A stretch of DNA of 43,901 nucleotides, from the NCBI RefSeq assembly GCF_012927485.1, contig NZ_JABBPC010000026.1, positions 1-43,901 on the forward strand, given 5' to 3'. Below are positions 1 to 8,469 of the stretch, piece by piece; position 1 is the stretch's first letter, and the number at the start of each line of letters is the position of its first letter. This stretch comes from Polaromonas sp. (lineage in GTDB: Bacteria > Pseudomonadota > Gammaproteobacteria > Burkholderiales > Burkholderiaceae_C). Under the pieces are notes generated by a model that saw only the letters and a list, made by a program, of their open reading frames with translations, was not told the origin of the DNA and ran no database searches. A program made the translations under genes and the position numbers.

Positions 1-119
1 ACGTGTCGATCACCGTCAAGCTGATCAACCCGATTGCCATGGAAGAAGGCCTGCGCTTCGCTATTCGCGAAGGCGGAAAAACCGTTGGTGCTGGCGTTGT
101 CGCCAAAATCATCGCCTGA
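1..119 (+). CDS. tuf: Elongation factor Tu, C-terminal end (partial)
   Basis: The first 39 codons, in the frame that begins at base 3, read as the last strand of EF-Tu domain 3, with the motifs [16 protein letters not shown] and VVAKI before the stop. EF-Tu is the GTPase that delivers aminoacyl-tRNA to the ribosome in the cytoplasm. The gene is cut by the window edge, so its start and promoter are not visible. It lies 25 bp upstream of rpsJ with no terminator between them, so the two are probably co-transcribed, as at the end of a str operon. The identification rests on the highly conserved C-terminus. Confidence 0.93.
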   Translation, partial: VSITVKLINPIAMEEGLRFAIREGGKTVGAGVVAKIIA

Positions 120-144
120 TTCCAGATAACCCAAAGGAATTACC

Positions 145-459
145 ATGGCCACCAAGCAAAAAATTCGTATCCGCCTCAAAGCGTTTGACTACAAACTGAT
201 TGACCAGTCCGCTGCCGAGATTGTGGACACTGCCAAACGTACCGGGGCGATTGTCAAAGGCCCCGTGCCGCTGCCAACCCGCATGAAGCGGTTTGATATT
301 TTGCGTTCGCCTCACGTCAACAAGACGAGTCGCGATCAGCTTGAAATCCGCACCCATCAGCGTCTGATGGACATCATTGACCCAACGGATAAAACCGTCG
401 ACGCGTTGATGAAGCTCGATCTGCCGGCTGGCGTAGACGTTGAAATCAAGTTGCAGTAA
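145..459 (+). CDS. rpsJ: 30S ribosomal protein S10 (NusE)
   Basis: This 104-residue protein has the normal length of S10 and starts with the family sequence [15 protein letters not shown]. It is a 30S head protein that also acts as NusE in transcription antitermination. A good ribosome binding site (AAAGGAA) precedes the ATG. The gene follows tuf by 25 bp and probably shares its transcript. It is separated from rplC by 226 bp that carry a separate promoter. In Escherichia coli rpsJ is instead the first gene of the S10 operon and directly adjoins rplC. Confidence 0.98.
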   Translation: MATKQKIRIRLKAFDYKLIDQSAAEIVDTAKRTGAIVKGPVPLPTRMKRFDILRSPHVNKTSRDQLEIRTHQRLMDIIDPTDKTVDALMKLDLPAGVDVEIKLQ

Positions 460-542
460 ATGAGAAACGGGGAGGTTGAACGCGTAGGGCAAACGGCCCA
501 CTGCGGAAAGTCTTCCAAAAAAGCCAAAGATTTAGCGCGGAT

Positions 543-571
543 TTGCCTTATCCGACAGGCTGCGCTATAAT
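543..571 (+). promoter_or_regulatory. Sigma70-type promoter upstream of rplC
   Basis: A TTGCCT -35 element (543-548) and a perfect TATAAT -10 element (566-571) are separated by 17 bp. Transcription would start near 578 and give a leader of about 108 nt before rplC. This would let the rplC-rpsQ block be expressed independently of tuf-rpsJ. Confidence 0.75.
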
Positions 572-685
572 CTTGGGCTGTTCCGGATTTGTATTTCAGG
601 TCTGAAACAGTTTTATTAACAGTCTTTCACATCAAAACGCCCGCGGCCAATTGAAGTCGCAGCGGTGGAAGTTACGGAGAAAACA
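572..685 (+). other. Leader region of the rplC operon
   Basis: About 110 nt of untranslated leader lie between the promoter and the rplC start. A short inverted repeat, TTTCAG-GT-CTGAAA, lies at 594-607. In E. coli the S10 operon leader is the target of L4 autogenous control. Whether this leader has that role cannot be judged from sequence alone. Confidence 0.4.
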
Positions 686-1369
686 ATGAGTCTGAGCAAC
701 TCCCTAGGGTTGCTGGGCCGCAAGGTGGGCATGATGCGTCTGTTCACTGATGATGGGGATACCGTTCCTGTCACAGTGGTAGATGTCTCTAACAACCGCG
801 TGACCCAGGTCAAAACCGAAGCAAATGACGGCTACGATGCCCTTCAAGTGGCATTTGGTTCACGCAAAGCATCGCGCGTGACCAAGCCAGCCGCGGGACA
901 CCTTGCAAAAGCAGGTGTTGAAGCCGGCGAAATCCTGAAAGAATTCCGAGTGACGGCCGACGTTGCAGGCAAATACGCTGCCGGTACCGTTGTGCCAGCT
1001 GCCGACGTGTTTGCGGTTGGCCAGTTGGTGGACGTTCAGGGTACCTCCATTGGTAAAGGCTTTGCCGGTACCATCAAACGCCACAAAATGAGTTCGCAGC
1101 GCGCGTCGCACGGCAATAGCCGTTCGCACAATGTTCCTGGCTCCATTGGTATGGCGCAAGATCCTGGTCGCGTGTTTCCGGGCAAGCGCATGACTGGCCA
1201 TCTTGGTGATGTCACCAAAACCACGCAAAACCTCGATATCGTGCGCATCGACGAAGCGCGTCAGCTGCTGATGATTCGTGGTGCGGTGCCTGGTTCCAAA
1301 GGTGGTTTTGTTACGGTTCGTGCCGCGATCAAGGCCAAACCTTCCGCTGCCGCGAAAGGAGCGAACTGA
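686..1369 (+). CDS. rplC: 50S ribosomal protein L3
   Basis: L3 is a 50S protein that helps nucleate large-subunit assembly and reaches the peptidyl transferase centre. The start was placed at the ATG preceded by GGAG, because the protein then begins [16 protein letters not shown], as in betaproteobacterial L3; an ATG seven codons upstream lacks a good ribosome binding site. The product has 227 residues. It carries the L3 core [17 protein letters not shown] and the [17 protein letters not shown] loop, which in many proteobacteria holds the methylated glutamine. The stop overlaps the rplD start by one base, showing translational coupling. First gene behind the internal promoter. Confidence 0.97.
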   Translation: MSLSNSLGLLGRKVGMMRLFTDDGDTVPVTVVDVSNNRVTQVKTEANDGYDALQVAFGSRKASRVTKPAAGHLAKAGVEAGEILKEFRVTADVAGKYAAGTVVPAADVFAVGQLVDVQGTSIGKGFAGTIKRHKMSSQRASHGNSRSHNVPGSIGMAQDPGRVFPGKRMTGHLGDVTKTTQNLDIVRIDEARQLLMIRGAVPGSKGGFVTVRAAIKAKPSAAAKGAN

Positions 1370-1989
1370 TGCAAGTCGAACTCCTGAATGACCAAGGTCT
1401 GGTTTCGTCCAAAGTGGACGCACCTGATACCGTGTTCGGTCGTGAATACAACGAGAGCCTGATTCACCAGGTGGTCGTGGCCTTCCAGGCCAACGCCCGC
1501 CAAGGTACTCGCGCTCAAAAAGACCGTGAGCAAGTACGTCACTCGACCAAGAAACCTTTTAAACAAAAAGGGACAGGTCGCGCACGTGCCGGTATGACCT
1601 CTTCGCCGCTATGGCGTGGAGGTGGACGGATTTTCCCGAACATGCCTGACGAGAACTTCACGCACAAAATCAACAAGAAAATGTACCGCGCTGGCATGGC
1701 GTCCATATTTTCCCAGCTGGCGCGCGAAGGCCGCCTGGCGGTGGTGGATTCATTGACGGTAGATTCCCCCAAGACCAAAGTCCTGGCTGATAAATTCAAG
1801 GCCATGAATCTCAGTTCTGTCTTGGTCATCGCGGATCAGGTCGACGAAAACTTGTACTTGGCTTCCCGGAATCTGGTCAATATTCTGGTGGTTGAGCCTC
1901 GCTATGCTGACCCGCTGTCATTGGTGCACTACAAAAAAGTGCTGGTGACCAAGGCCGCCATGGACCAACTCAAGGAGATGTTCGCATGA
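1369..1989 (+). CDS. rplD: 50S ribosomal protein L4
   Basis: A 206-residue protein with the L4 signature [15 protein letters not shown] (the extended loop lining the exit tunnel) and [14 protein letters not shown]4 binds 23S rRNA early in assembly; in enterobacteria it also represses its own operon. The ATG overlaps the rplC stop (TGATG) and the stop overlaps rplW by four bases (ATGA), so the three genes are translationally coupled. Length and motifs are normal. Confidence 0.97.
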   Translation: MQVELLNDQGLVSSKVDAPDTVFGREYNESLIHQVVVAFQANARQGTRAQKDREQVRHSTKKPFKQKGTGRARAGMTSSPLWRGGGRIFPNMPDENFTHKINKKMYRAGMASIFSQLAREGRLAVVDSLTVDSPKTKVLADKFKAMNLSSVLVIADQVDENLYLASRNLVNILVVEPRYADPLSLVHYKKVLVTKAAMDQLKEMFA

Positions 1990-2312
1990 GCGCCGTGAAC
2001 GCCCAAACCAAATATGACGAAGGCCGCCTGATGCAGGTTTTGGTCGCTCCCATCGTGTCTGAAAAGGCCACGATGATCGCGGAAAAATCCAATTCTGTGA
2101 CTTTCAAGGTGTTGCAAGATGCCACCAAGTATGAAATCAAGGCCGCTGTGGAATTGATGTTCAAGGTGGATGTCAAAGCAGTCGCTGTACTTAACATCAA
2201 AGGCAAGACCAAGCGCTTTGGCAAGTCCGTCGGCCGACGGGACAACATCCGCAAGGCCTATGTAACGCTTAAGCCTGGTCAAGAGCTGAACCTCGGCGGG
2301 GAGACTGCATAA
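1986..2312 (+). CDS. rplW: 50S ribosomal protein L23
   Basis: This 108-residue protein contains the L23 hallmarks: [14 protein letters not shown] near the N-terminus, [12 protein letters not shown] in the middle and the basic [11 protein letters not shown] loop. L23 sits at the polypeptide exit and is the docking point for trigger factor and SRP. The start overlaps rplD by four bases. An N-terminal extension of about 12 residues precedes the usual first helix, and initiation at the later methionine (residue 16) is possible but less supported. Confidence 0.96.
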   Translation: MSAVNAQTKYDEGRLMQVLVAPIVSEKATMIAEKSNSVTFKVLQDATKYEIKAAVELMFKVDVKAVAVLNIKGKTKRFGKSVGRRDNIRKAYVTLKPGQELNLGGETA

Positions 2313-2314
2313 TC

Positions 2315-3139
2315 ATGGCCGTCATTAAGATGAAACCAACCTCACCAGGCATGCGTGGCATGGTGAGAATTTCCCGGGATCACCTGCACAAGGGTGAACC
2401 TCACGCGCCACTGCTGGAGCCACAATTCCAGAAGTCGGGCCGTAACAACAACGGGCACATCACGGTTCGCCACAAAGGCGGGGGCCACAAGCATCACTAC
2501 CGCGTGGTCGATTTCAAGCGCAACAAGGATGCCATTCCGGCCAAGGTCGAACGTATCGAGTACGACCCCAACCGCACGGCCCACATTGCTTTGATCTGCT
2601 ACGCCGACGGCGAGCGCGCTTACATCATCGCCCCCCGTGGCCTTGAAGTCGGAGCGACGCTGATCAGCGGTTCTGAAGCCCCGATTCGCGTCGGTAACAC
2701 CTTGCCCATCCGTAATATTCCGGTAGGTTCCACCATCCACTGCATCGAGATGCAAATCGGAAAAGGTGCGCAAATTGCGCGTTCGGCCGGTACCTCTGCG
2801 ACACTGCTGGCACGTGAAGGTACCTACGCTCAAGTGCGTATGCGTTCCGGTGAAGTCCGCAAGATCCACATCGAATGCCGCGCCACTATTGGTGAAGTTG
2901 CCAACGAAGAACACAGCCTGCGCCGTTTGGGCAAGGCCGGGGTGAAGCGCTGGATGGGTATTCGACCAACCGTTCGCGGTGTGGTGATGAACCCGGTTGA
3001 CCACCCGCACGGTGGTGGTGAAGGCAAGACCGGCGAAGGCCGCCATCCTGTCGATCCATGGGGCAATCTGACTAAAGGTTACCGTACCCGTAACAACAAG
3101 CGCACGCAGGTCATGATCGTGTCGCGTCGCAAGAAGTAA
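2315..3139 (+). CDS. rplB: 50S ribosomal protein L2
   Basis: A 274-residue, highly basic protein of normal L2 length. It carries [20 protein letters not shown] near the N-terminus and the near-universal motif [16 protein letters not shown], whose histidine lies close to the peptidyl transferase centre. L2 is needed for subunit joining. It begins two bases after the rplW stop, within the same operon. Confidence 0.98.
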   Translation: MAVIKMKPTSPGMRGMVRISRDHLHKGEPHAPLLEPQFQKSGRNNNGHITVRHKGGGHKHHYRVVDFKRNKDAIPAKVERIEYDPNRTAHIALICYADGERAYIIAPRGLEVGATLISGSEAPIRVGNTLPIRNIPVGSTIHCIEMQIGKGAQIARSAGTSATLLAREGTYAQVRMRSGEVRKIHIECRATIGEVANEEHSLRRLGKAGVKRWMGIRPTVRGVVMNPVDHPHGGGEGKTGEGRHPVDPWGNLTKGYRTRNNKRTQVMIVSRRKK

Positions 3140-3149
3140 GGGATAGGCT

Positions 3150-3428
3150 ATGACCCGTTCACTCAAAAAAGGTCCCTTTGTCGACCATCATCTGGTAGCT
3201 AAAGCTGACAAAGCGGTTACCAATAAAGACAAAAAGCCGATCAAGACCTGGTCGCGTCGCTCCATGATCCTGCCCGAGTTCATCGGCCTGACCATTGCCG
3301 TGCACAACGGCAAGCAGCACGTCCCTGTCTACATCACCGATCAAATGGTTGGCCACAAGCTAGGCGAGTTCGCACTCACCCGGACTTTCAAAGGTCACCC
3401 GGCTGACAAAAAAGTTGTGAGAAAGTAA
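3150..3428 (+). CDS. rpsS: 30S ribosomal protein S19
   Basis: A 92-residue protein starting [14 protein letters not shown] and carrying [22 protein letters not shown] and [15 protein letters not shown], all diagnostic for S19. It binds the 30S head near S13 and contacts the A-site tRNA. Ten bases separate it from rplB. Nothing unusual. Confidence 0.98.
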   Translation: MTRSLKKGPFVDHHLVAKADKAVTNKDKKPIKTWSRRSMILPEFIGLTIAVHNGKQHVPVYITDQMVGHKLGEFALTRTFKGHPADKKVVRK

Positions 3429-3437
3429 GGAAAGACC

Positions 3438-3767
3438 ATGGAAACACGTGCAACCCTCCGGGGCGTTCGTCTGTCGGTCGACAAGGGTCGTCTTGTTGCT
3501 GACCTGATCCGCGGCAAGAAAGTGGATCAAGCGCTGAACATCCTGAATTTCACGCAGAAAAAAGCTGCCGGAATCATCAAGAAGGTCGTTGAGTCTGCGA
3601 TCGCCAACGCTGAACATAACGACGGTGCCGATATCGACGAATTGAAGGTGAAAACCATTTACGTCGAACAAGGCGCCACGCTCAAGCGTTTCTCGGCGCG
3701 CGCAAAAGGCCGCGGTAACAGTATCAGCAAGCCCACGTGCCATGTGTACGTGGTAGTTGGCAACTAA
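3438..3767 (+). CDS. rplV: 50S ribosomal protein L22
   Basis: A 109-residue protein with the L22 N-terminus ([23 protein letters not shown]) and the [13 protein letters not shown] segment of the hairpin that reaches into the exit tunnel, where macrolide resistance changes arise in other species. AGGAAAGACC precedes the ATG. It lies nine bases after rpsS and twelve before rpsC, in the same operon. Confidence 0.98.
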   Translation: METRATLRGVRLSVDKGRLVADLIRGKKVDQALNILNFTQKKAAGIIKKVVESAIANAEHNDGADIDELKVKTIYVEQGATLKRFSARAKGRGNSISKPTCHVYVVVGN

Positions 3768-3779
3768 GGGCAGCAGGAT

Positions 3780-4688
3780 ATGGGACAAAAAATCAACCCA
3801 ACCGGGTTCCGCCTGTCAATTAGCCGCAATTGGGCCAGCCGCTGGTATGCAAGCAATCGCAATTTTTCGGGCATGCTGGCCGAAGACATCAAGGTTCGCG
3901 AGTACCTCAAAGCCAAGCTGAAGAACGCCGCCGTTTCGCGCGTCGTGATTGAGCGGCCTGCCAAAAATGCCCGCATCACGATTTTTTCGGCGCGTCCGGG
4001 CGTTGTGATCGGCAAAAAAGGCGAGGACATCGAGAACCTCAAGAAAGAACTGAGCCGCCAGCTGGGCGTGCCGGTCGCCGTGAATATTGAAGAAGTTCGC
4101 AAGCCTGAAATTGATGCCAAGCTGATTGCTGACAGCATTACCCAACAGCTTGAAAAACGCATCATGTTCCGCCGGGCGATGAAGCGCGCCATGCAAAACG
4201 CCATGCGTCTGGGTGCCCTGGGCATCAAAATCATGTCTTCTGGCCGTCTCAACGGCATCGAAATTGCTCGTTGCGAGTGGTATCGCGAAGGGCGCGTACC
4301 GCTTCACACACTGCGCGCTGACATCGATTACGGCACCTCTGAAGCCAAGACAACCTACGGCATTATCGGTGTCAAGGTCTGGGTTTATAAGGGTGATACA
4401 TTGGGTCGCAGCGATGCGCCTGGTGCCAAGATGATGGAAACGCCTGCGGAAGAGGAGCGCCGGCCACGCGGCCCACGTCGTGACGCACGCCCAGGTGATC
4501 GTCCAGACCGTGCCGCTCCCCGCAGTGCACCCCGTGCGCCACGCGCAGTCGGCGTGAATATGGCGCCAGCTGACGGCAGCGACAAACCCGCTGAGGCGTC
4601 TGGCGCCGAGGCCCCGAACACCACCACCGTTAAGCGCGTCCGCAAAGCCGCGCCAGCTGCAGCAGCTGACGGTGCCAAGACCGAGTAA
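3780..4688 (+). CDS. rpsC: 30S ribosomal protein S3 with long C-terminal tail
   Basis: The first 210 or so residues are ordinary S3, starting [20 protein letters not shown]. They hold the KH domain motif [13 protein letters not shown] and the S3 C-domain ([34 protein letters not shown]). S3 lines the mRNA entry tunnel and contributes helicase activity. The remaining 90 or so residues are a low-complexity tail rich in Ala, Pro and Arg, bringing the total to 302 against about 230 in E. coli. Long basic S3 tails occur in many Burkholderiales. The AGCAGG ribosome binding site fits the start. Confidence 0.97.
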   Translation: MGQKINPTGFRLSISRNWASRWYASNRNFSGMLAEDIKVREYLKAKLKNAAVSRVVIERPAKNARITIFSARPGVVIGKKGEDIENLKKELSRQLGVPVAVNIEEVRKPEIDAKLIADSITQQLEKRIMFRRAMKRAMQNAMRLGALGIKIMSSGRLNGIEIARCEWYREGRVPLHTLRADIDYGTSEAKTTYGIIGVKVWVYKGDTLGRSDAPGAKMMETPAEEERRPRGPRRDARPGDRPDRAAPRSAPRAPRAVGVNMAPADGSDKPAEASGAEAPNTTTVKRVRKAAPAAAADGAKTE

Positions 4689-4714
4689 TCGGTCGGAATA
4701 ACGGAGAATAACCA

Positions 4715-5131
4715 ATGCTGCAACCCGCTCGCAGAAAATATCGCAAAGAGCAAAAAGGCCGTAACACCGGCGTCGCAACCCGGGGTAACTCGGTCGCGTT
4801 CGGTGACTTCGGCCTGAAGTGCACTGACCGCGGTCGCCTGACTGCTCGTCAAATTGAAGCCGCACGTCGTGCGATTTCCCGTCACGTCAAACGTGGCGGC
4901 CGTATCTGGATCCGTGTCTTTCCGGACAAGCCTATTTCCCAAAAACCTGCTGAAGTGCGTATGGGTAACGGTAAAGGTAACCCAGAGTACTACGTGGCTG
5001 AAATCCAGCCCGGCAAGATCGTTTTTGAAATCGTCGGTGTGCCTGAAGAACTTGCACGCGAAGCGTTTCGCCTGGCTTCGGCCAAGCTGCCGCTGCGCAC
5101 CACGTTCGTCAGCCGCATGATCGGCCAGTGA
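4715..5131 (+). CDS. rplP: 50S ribosomal protein L16
   Basis: A 138-residue protein beginning [17 protein letters not shown], with [25 protein letters not shown] in the middle. This segment includes the arginine that is hydroxylated by YcfD-type oxygenases in other bacteria. L16 organises the A-site region of the 50S subunit. ACGGAG precedes the start. The length is typical. Confidence 0.98.
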   Translation: MLQPARRKYRKEQKGRNTGVATRGNSVAFGDFGLKCTDRGRLTARQIEAARRAISRHVKRGGRIWIRVFPDKPISQKPAEVRMGNGKGNPEYYVAEIQPGKIVFEIVGVPEELAREAFRLASAKLPLRTTFVSRMIGQ

Positions 5132-5147
5132 TCAGGAGAATGAAGCA

Positions 5148-5354
5148 ATGAACACTACTGAACTGCGCCAAAAAGACGTTGCCGGCCTGCAAGTGGAAGT
5201 CAAAGAGCTGCAAAAAGCCCACTTTGGTTTGCGCATGCAAAGAGCGACGCAACAACTTACCAACACTGCCACGCTGCGGTCTACGCGTCGTGCCATCGCC
5301 CGTGCCAAAACCATTCTGGCGGAAACCATCATCAAGCAAGGGGCCAACAAATGA
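5148..5354 (+). CDS. rpmC: 50S ribosomal protein L29
   Basis: A 68-residue, two-helix protein matching L29 ([20 protein letters not shown] and the conserved [11 protein letters not shown] close to the end). It sits by the tunnel exit next to L23. AGGAGAATGAAGC precedes the ATG. The gene overlaps rpsQ by four bases (ATGA). Confidence 0.96.
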   Translation: MNTTELRQKDVAGLQVEVKELQKAHFGLRMQRATQQLTNTATLRSTRRAIARAKTILAETIIKQGANK

Positions 5355-5620
5355 CGGAACCTAAAAAATCCCTCAAACGCACTTTGGTTGGCAAGGTTGT
5401 CAGCGACAAGCGCGCTAAAACCGTGACGGTGCTGGTAGAACGCCGGGTCAAGCACGAGCTTTACGGCAAAATTGTCTCTTTGTCCAGCAAGTACCATGCG
5501 CATGACGAAAAAGGCGAGTACAAGATGGGTGACACGATCGAGATCACGGAGAGTCGTCCTATCTCCAAAACCAAAAACTGGGTTGTGACCCGGTTGGTGC
5601 AGAAAGGCGCTGCCGTTTAA
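5351..5620 (+). CDS. rpsQ: 30S ribosomal protein S17
   Basis: An 89-residue protein with the S17 core [20 protein letters not shown] and the ending [19 protein letters not shown]17 is a primary 16S rRNA binder in the 30S body. It overlaps rpmC by four bases and is the last gene before a strong terminator. In most bacteria rplN would come next; here the next gene is a peroxiredoxin, so the usual S10-spc junction is broken. Confidence 0.97.
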   Translation: MTEPKKSLKRTLVGKVVSDKRAKTVTVLVERRVKHELYGKIVSLSSKYHAHDEKGEYKMGDTIEITESRPISKTKNWVVTRLVQKGAAV

Positions 5621-5652
5621 GTCCTCCGGGCTTTGGCGGTAAGTCATTAAAG

Positions 5653-5680
5653 AACGGCTCGCTTTGTGAGCCGTTTTTGT
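5653..5680 (+). terminator. Rho-independent terminator of the S10 cluster
   Basis: A perfect 8-bp stem (AACGGCTC paired with GAGCCGTT), a 7-nt loop and a run of five T residues start 33 bp after rpsQ. This is a strong canonical terminator and ends the ribosomal operon. Confidence 0.92.
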
Positions 5681-5807
5681 TTCCAGCTCCCGTTAACGCG
5701 TGACAAAGTGTGAGACGAAAAAAGACCGTGATCGCCCCGAGACTTTCTCCATGGATCAGAATGGCGGTATTGATAGATTTTCACTTTTCCTCAATTTAGG
5801 AGCCTTT

Positions 5808-6314
5808 ATGATCAAAGTAGGTGACACTCTTCCGGCAGCTACGCTGTTGGAGTACTCGGAAGTGGAAGGTAAAGGTTGCAGCATTGGACCTAATGCGGTT
5901 GACGTGACCAAGGCGAGCGCCGGAAAAACGATTGCTCTGTTTGCGCTTCCCGGCGCTTTCACTCCCACCTGCTCAGCCCAGCACGTACCAGGCTATGTGA
6001 AGAAATTCTCTGAGCTTCAGGCCGCCGGTGTCGATGAAATCTGGTGCGTGAGCGTGAACGATGCATTCGTCATGGGGGCCTGGGCGCGTGACCAGAAGAC
6101 CGACGGTAAGGTACGCATGCTGGCCGATGGCGATGCACTATTCTCCAAGGCAACCGGGCTGACGCAGGACTTGACGGGCAAGGGCATGGGCTTGCGGAGC
6201 CGCCGCTATTCAATGCTGGTCAAAGACGGCAAAATCGCGAGCCTCAATATTGAAGGTCCCGGCAAGTTTGAAGTCAGTGACGCGGATACGCTGCTGGCAC
6301 AAGCCAAAGCCTGA
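5808..6314 (+). CDS. Peroxiredoxin, Prx5/AhpE-like (thioredoxin-fold peroxidase)
   Basis: A 168-residue cytoplasmic thiol peroxidase. The motif FALPGAFTPTCSAQHVPGY is the Prx5 active site, with peroxidatic Cys55 and the preceding Pro and Thr of the PxxxTxxC motif. WCVSVNDAFVMGAW and the later RSRRYSMLVKDG segment also fit this family. It reduces hydrogen peroxide and organic peroxides with glutathione/glutaredoxin or thioredoxin as reductant. The start was placed at the ATG preceded by TTAGGAG; an in-frame upstream extension is not Prx-like. The gene stands alone between the ribosomal terminator and the convergent cytochrome b561. Confidence 0.92.
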   Translation: MIKVGDTLPAATLLEYSEVEGKGCSIGPNAVDVTKASAGKTIALFALPGAFTPTCSAQHVPGYVKKFSELQAAGVDEIWCVSVNDAFVMGAWARDQKTDGKVRMLADGDALFSKATGLTQDLTGKGMGLRSRRYSMLVKDGKIASLNIEGPGKFEVSDADTLLAQAKA

Positions 6315-6481
6315 CGTCTTTGCGCTTGGGAGAGGGCGCTGTTGGCCCGCTCGGCAGGCGTCGTCAAGCACTGCTTCTGCCAGTTGTTCGGGTCGCTCGA
6401 GAGTCAGGACCTGGAGAGTAGGCCATCGGCATTGGTGGCCCTGTTGAAGTAAAGGCCTGACAGTCGAAAGTCCGTTTCCAT

Positions 6482-7171
6482 TTAGAAGGCAGGCGGCGTC
6501 GCGAGGCCCGATACCCAATAGGCCAGCGCAGCGCAAGCTGCCAAAATTAGCAGCGCTAGCCCGCGTGACACCGCGTCGTCACGAGCGGACGGCGCGGCCA
6601 CCACCAATGCTTTGTCGCCGTGCAGCATGGCGCCAACCAAGTTGTGTTTGCGACGCAGGTAAAAGAGGATGGCTGCAATGTGCAGTGCAATCAGTCCAAG
6701 CAGCAACCATTTGCCAATGTGGGCATGGTAATGAGTTGATAGACTGACCGTGGCGTTGGATACAAAGCGTGTCAGCGGCCCGGCAAAGGCGACTTCGTCG
6801 TCACTGAACAAGCCCGTGCCAACTTGAGCCAGAGAAGCGCCTAGTAGGGCGAAGACCGAAACAGCCCCGATAGGGCTGTGGCCCACACCATGCTCGGGCT
6901 TGCCTTGACCTTTGAGGTAACTAATTACGCTCTGAGGGCCATAAATAAAGGCGCCAAAACGTGACCAACGCCCTCCTACAAGCCCCCAAATGACACGAAA
7001 CAAAAGCAGCGCCAAGACTGAATAGCCAAACCAGAAGTGCCAGACCATCGCATCGCCGCCAAGGGTGCCGGTAATGGCAAGGCCCAACACGCAGAGTGCC
7101 AGTGTCCAGTGGAAAATCCGCGTCGGCAAGTCCCAGACTCGCACCTTGTTCAAACTTTTGTTGGTGTACAT
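6482..7171 (-). CDS. Cytochrome b561-family membrane protein
   Basis: A 229-residue integral membrane protein. It begins VRVWDLPTRIFHWTLA, the typical start of the bacterial/Ni-hydrogenase-type b561 group, with likely heme histidines at 21 and 45 and in the HYHAHIG and LIALHIAAI segments. Four hydrophobic segments are visible, plus a fifth at the C-terminus. It probably passes electrons between quinols and a periplasmic c-type cytochrome. It is divergent from the cytochrome c' gene, an arrangement seen in several proteobacteria, so the two are likely partners. The ATG has no strong ribosome binding site, which leaves some doubt about the exact start. Confidence 0.87.
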   Translation of the reverse strand: MYTNKSLNKVRVWDLPTRIFHWTLALCVLGLAITGTLGGDAMVWHFWFGYSVLALLLFRVIWGLVGGRWSRFGAFIYGPQSVISYLKGQGKPEHGVGHSPIGAVSVFALLGASLAQVGTGLFSDDEVAFAGPLTRFVSNATVSLSTHYHAHIGKWLLLGLIALHIAAILFYLRRKHNLVGAMLHGDKALVVAAPSARDDAVSRGLALLILAACAALAYWVSGLATPPAF

Positions 7172-7192
7172 AATTGTTTGTTATTGACGCTA

Positions 7193-7214
7193 CAGAACTG
7201 CTACAGCGGTTCTG
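7193..7214. promoter_or_regulatory. Candidate operator between cytochrome b561 and cytochrome c'
   Basis: An interrupted palindrome with arms CAGAACTGCT and AGCGGTTCTG around a central AC, with one mismatched pair. It lies 22 bp upstream of the b561 start and about 140 bp upstream of the c' start, where a shared regulator could act on both genes. The factor is not identified. Confidence 0.4.
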
Positions 7215-7356
7215 GCGGCCAGGTTGAAGATGGCTGCCTTCCCTCGCCGGTCAGGTTCCAGCGGAACTCACAGGTAGTCGCTAAACTCCAGCTGTTTGGC
7301 AACTCGGAGCAAAGTTGCCATTCACCCGAGTTCAAGAAAAACCGAGAAGGAAAAAC

Positions 7357-7812
7357 ATGAAAGCTTTTGCCGGTATCGTTGCGACAACTACTCTGGTTGC
7401 CCTGTCTGCTCCCGCGTACGCGCAATTTGCAAAAGCGGAGGATGCCATCAAATACCGCCAAAGTGCGCTGTTTGTGATGGGCCAGCATTTCGGCCGCTTG
7501 GGCGCTATGGTCAATGGTCGAACGCCTTTCGATCCCAAGGTGGCCGCTGACAACGCCGAAGTCGTCGCCGCTCTCGCAAAATTGCCCTGGTCGGCCTTCG
7601 GCCCTGGTACGGACATGGATGGGAATACCAAAGCACGACCTGAAATCTGGACCGAGCCGGCCAAGTTCAAAGCAAATAGCGACAAGATGATTGCAGAAAC
7701 TGCCAAGCTGGCAGCTTCGACCAAGACCGGCACCCTCGCCAGTCTGAAAACATCTTTTGCCGCCACCGCCGAGACCTGCAAGGTTTGCCACGATGCTTTC
7801 CGCGAAAAGTGA
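7357..7812 (+). CDS. cycP: Cytochrome c' (class I, five-coordinate heme, periplasmic)
   Basis: A 151-residue precursor with a Sec signal ending ...SAPAYAQ at residue 23. The mature protein begins QFAKAEDAIKYRQSALF, almost identical to cytochrome c' of Alcaligenes xylosoxidans. The heme motif is CKVCH (Cys141, Cys144, His145), followed by the Arg (149) near the heme. The distal-pocket Leu is kept at precursor position 38. Cytochrome c' is a four-helix-bundle protein that binds NO and CO and protects against nitrosative stress. The start was chosen by the GAGAAGGA ribosome binding site and the signal peptide. The divergent b561 may supply its electrons. Confidence 0.95.
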   Translation: MKAFAGIVATTTLVALSAPAYAQFAKAEDAIKYRQSALFVMGQHFGRLGAMVNGRTPFDPKVAADNAEVVAALAKLPWSAFGPGTDMDGNTKARPEIWTEPAKFKANSDKMIAETAKLAASTKTGTLASLKTSFAATAETCKVCHDAFREK

Positions 7813-7819
7813 CCTGAAT

Positions 7820-7838
7820 CAGCGCCGAATCGGCGCTG
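7820..7838 (+). other. GC-rich stem-loop after cytochrome c'
   Basis: A perfect inverted repeat, CAGCGCCG-AAT-CGGCGCTG, starts eight bases after the stop codon of cytochrome c'. No T run follows, so it is not a classical terminator. It may end or stabilise the transcript. Confidence 0.45.
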
Positions 7839-7937
7839 TCGAATGAGTGCCTGCCTGCGCAGTCCGCCGAACGAGAAAGGCCTAAATGGCTTCAAAAGGA
7901 GCTTTTCCGCGCAGGTTCGACGATTGAGGCAGTGAGA

Positions 7938-8453
7938 TCAGGTTTCAGCGAGTAACTGCTCGATCAGCTTGTGCAGCGCGCCAAAGTCCGGCTCGCCCAC
8001 GAACTGCTTGACAATTTGTCCACGTTTATTAACCAAAAAGGTGGTCGGCGTCAACTGCACGTCGCCCCAGGCTTTGGCGACTGAACCGGTGTTGTCAATC
8101 GCCACCTTGAATGGCAGTTTGCGTGTTTCGACGTAATTGACGACGTAGCTTGGCGGGTCGTAGCTCATGGCTACTGCTAACGTGTCGTAGCCCTGGCTAT
8201 GGTATTTGTTGTAGGTGGAAATGACTTTGGGCATCTCCGCCACGCAAGTCGTGCAGCTGGTGGCCCAGAAATTGACGAGAGTGACTTTTCCCTTCAAGTC
8301 GGCGGTGGTCTTTGTGCTGCCATCCAGCAGCACGAAGGTCGATTCCGGCGCGGCCTGCGCGCCGCTGCAACCCGACAGGTTCGCTAATCCGCTCAGCACC
8401 AGTGCGCTAGCCAACACCATGCGGCATACTGACAAAATAGAAAAGTTTTTCAT
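7938..8453 (-). CDS. TlpA/ResA-like thioredoxin-fold lipoprotein
   Basis: A 171-residue protein with a lipoprotein signal (lipobox LSGC, Cys29) and a TlpA-type thioredoxin domain with the redox motif WATSCTTC (Cys67, Cys70), followed by the cis-Pro segment QLTPTTFLVNKRGQ. Such proteins are membrane-anchored periplasmic thiol reductants, often for cytochrome c maturation or copper handling. The start was set at the ATG giving a compact signal (MKNFSILSVC...). Two ATG codons five and six codons upstream are possible and would leave almost no gap to the divergent DUF4197 gene. Confidence 0.85.
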   Translation of the reverse strand: MKNFSILSVCRMVLASALVLSGLANLSGCSGAQAAPESTFVLLDGSTKTTADLKGKVTLVNFWATSCTTCVAEMPKVISTYNKYHSQGYDTLAVAMSYDPPSYVVNYVETRKLPFKVAIDNTGSVAKAWGDVQLTPTTFLVNKRGQIVKQFVGEPDFGALHKLIEQLLAET

Positions 8454-8469
8454 CGGGAAAGTTCTCATC

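Noticed and set aside
2342..3166. A 274-codon open frame antisense to rplB
   Set aside because: It mirrors the full L2 gene and has no recognisable protein; long antisense frames are common opposite GC-rich conserved genes.
3816..4865. A 349-codon open frame antisense to rpsC and rplP
   Set aside because: It spans two real genes, shows low-complexity sequence and has no family match or ribosome binding site.
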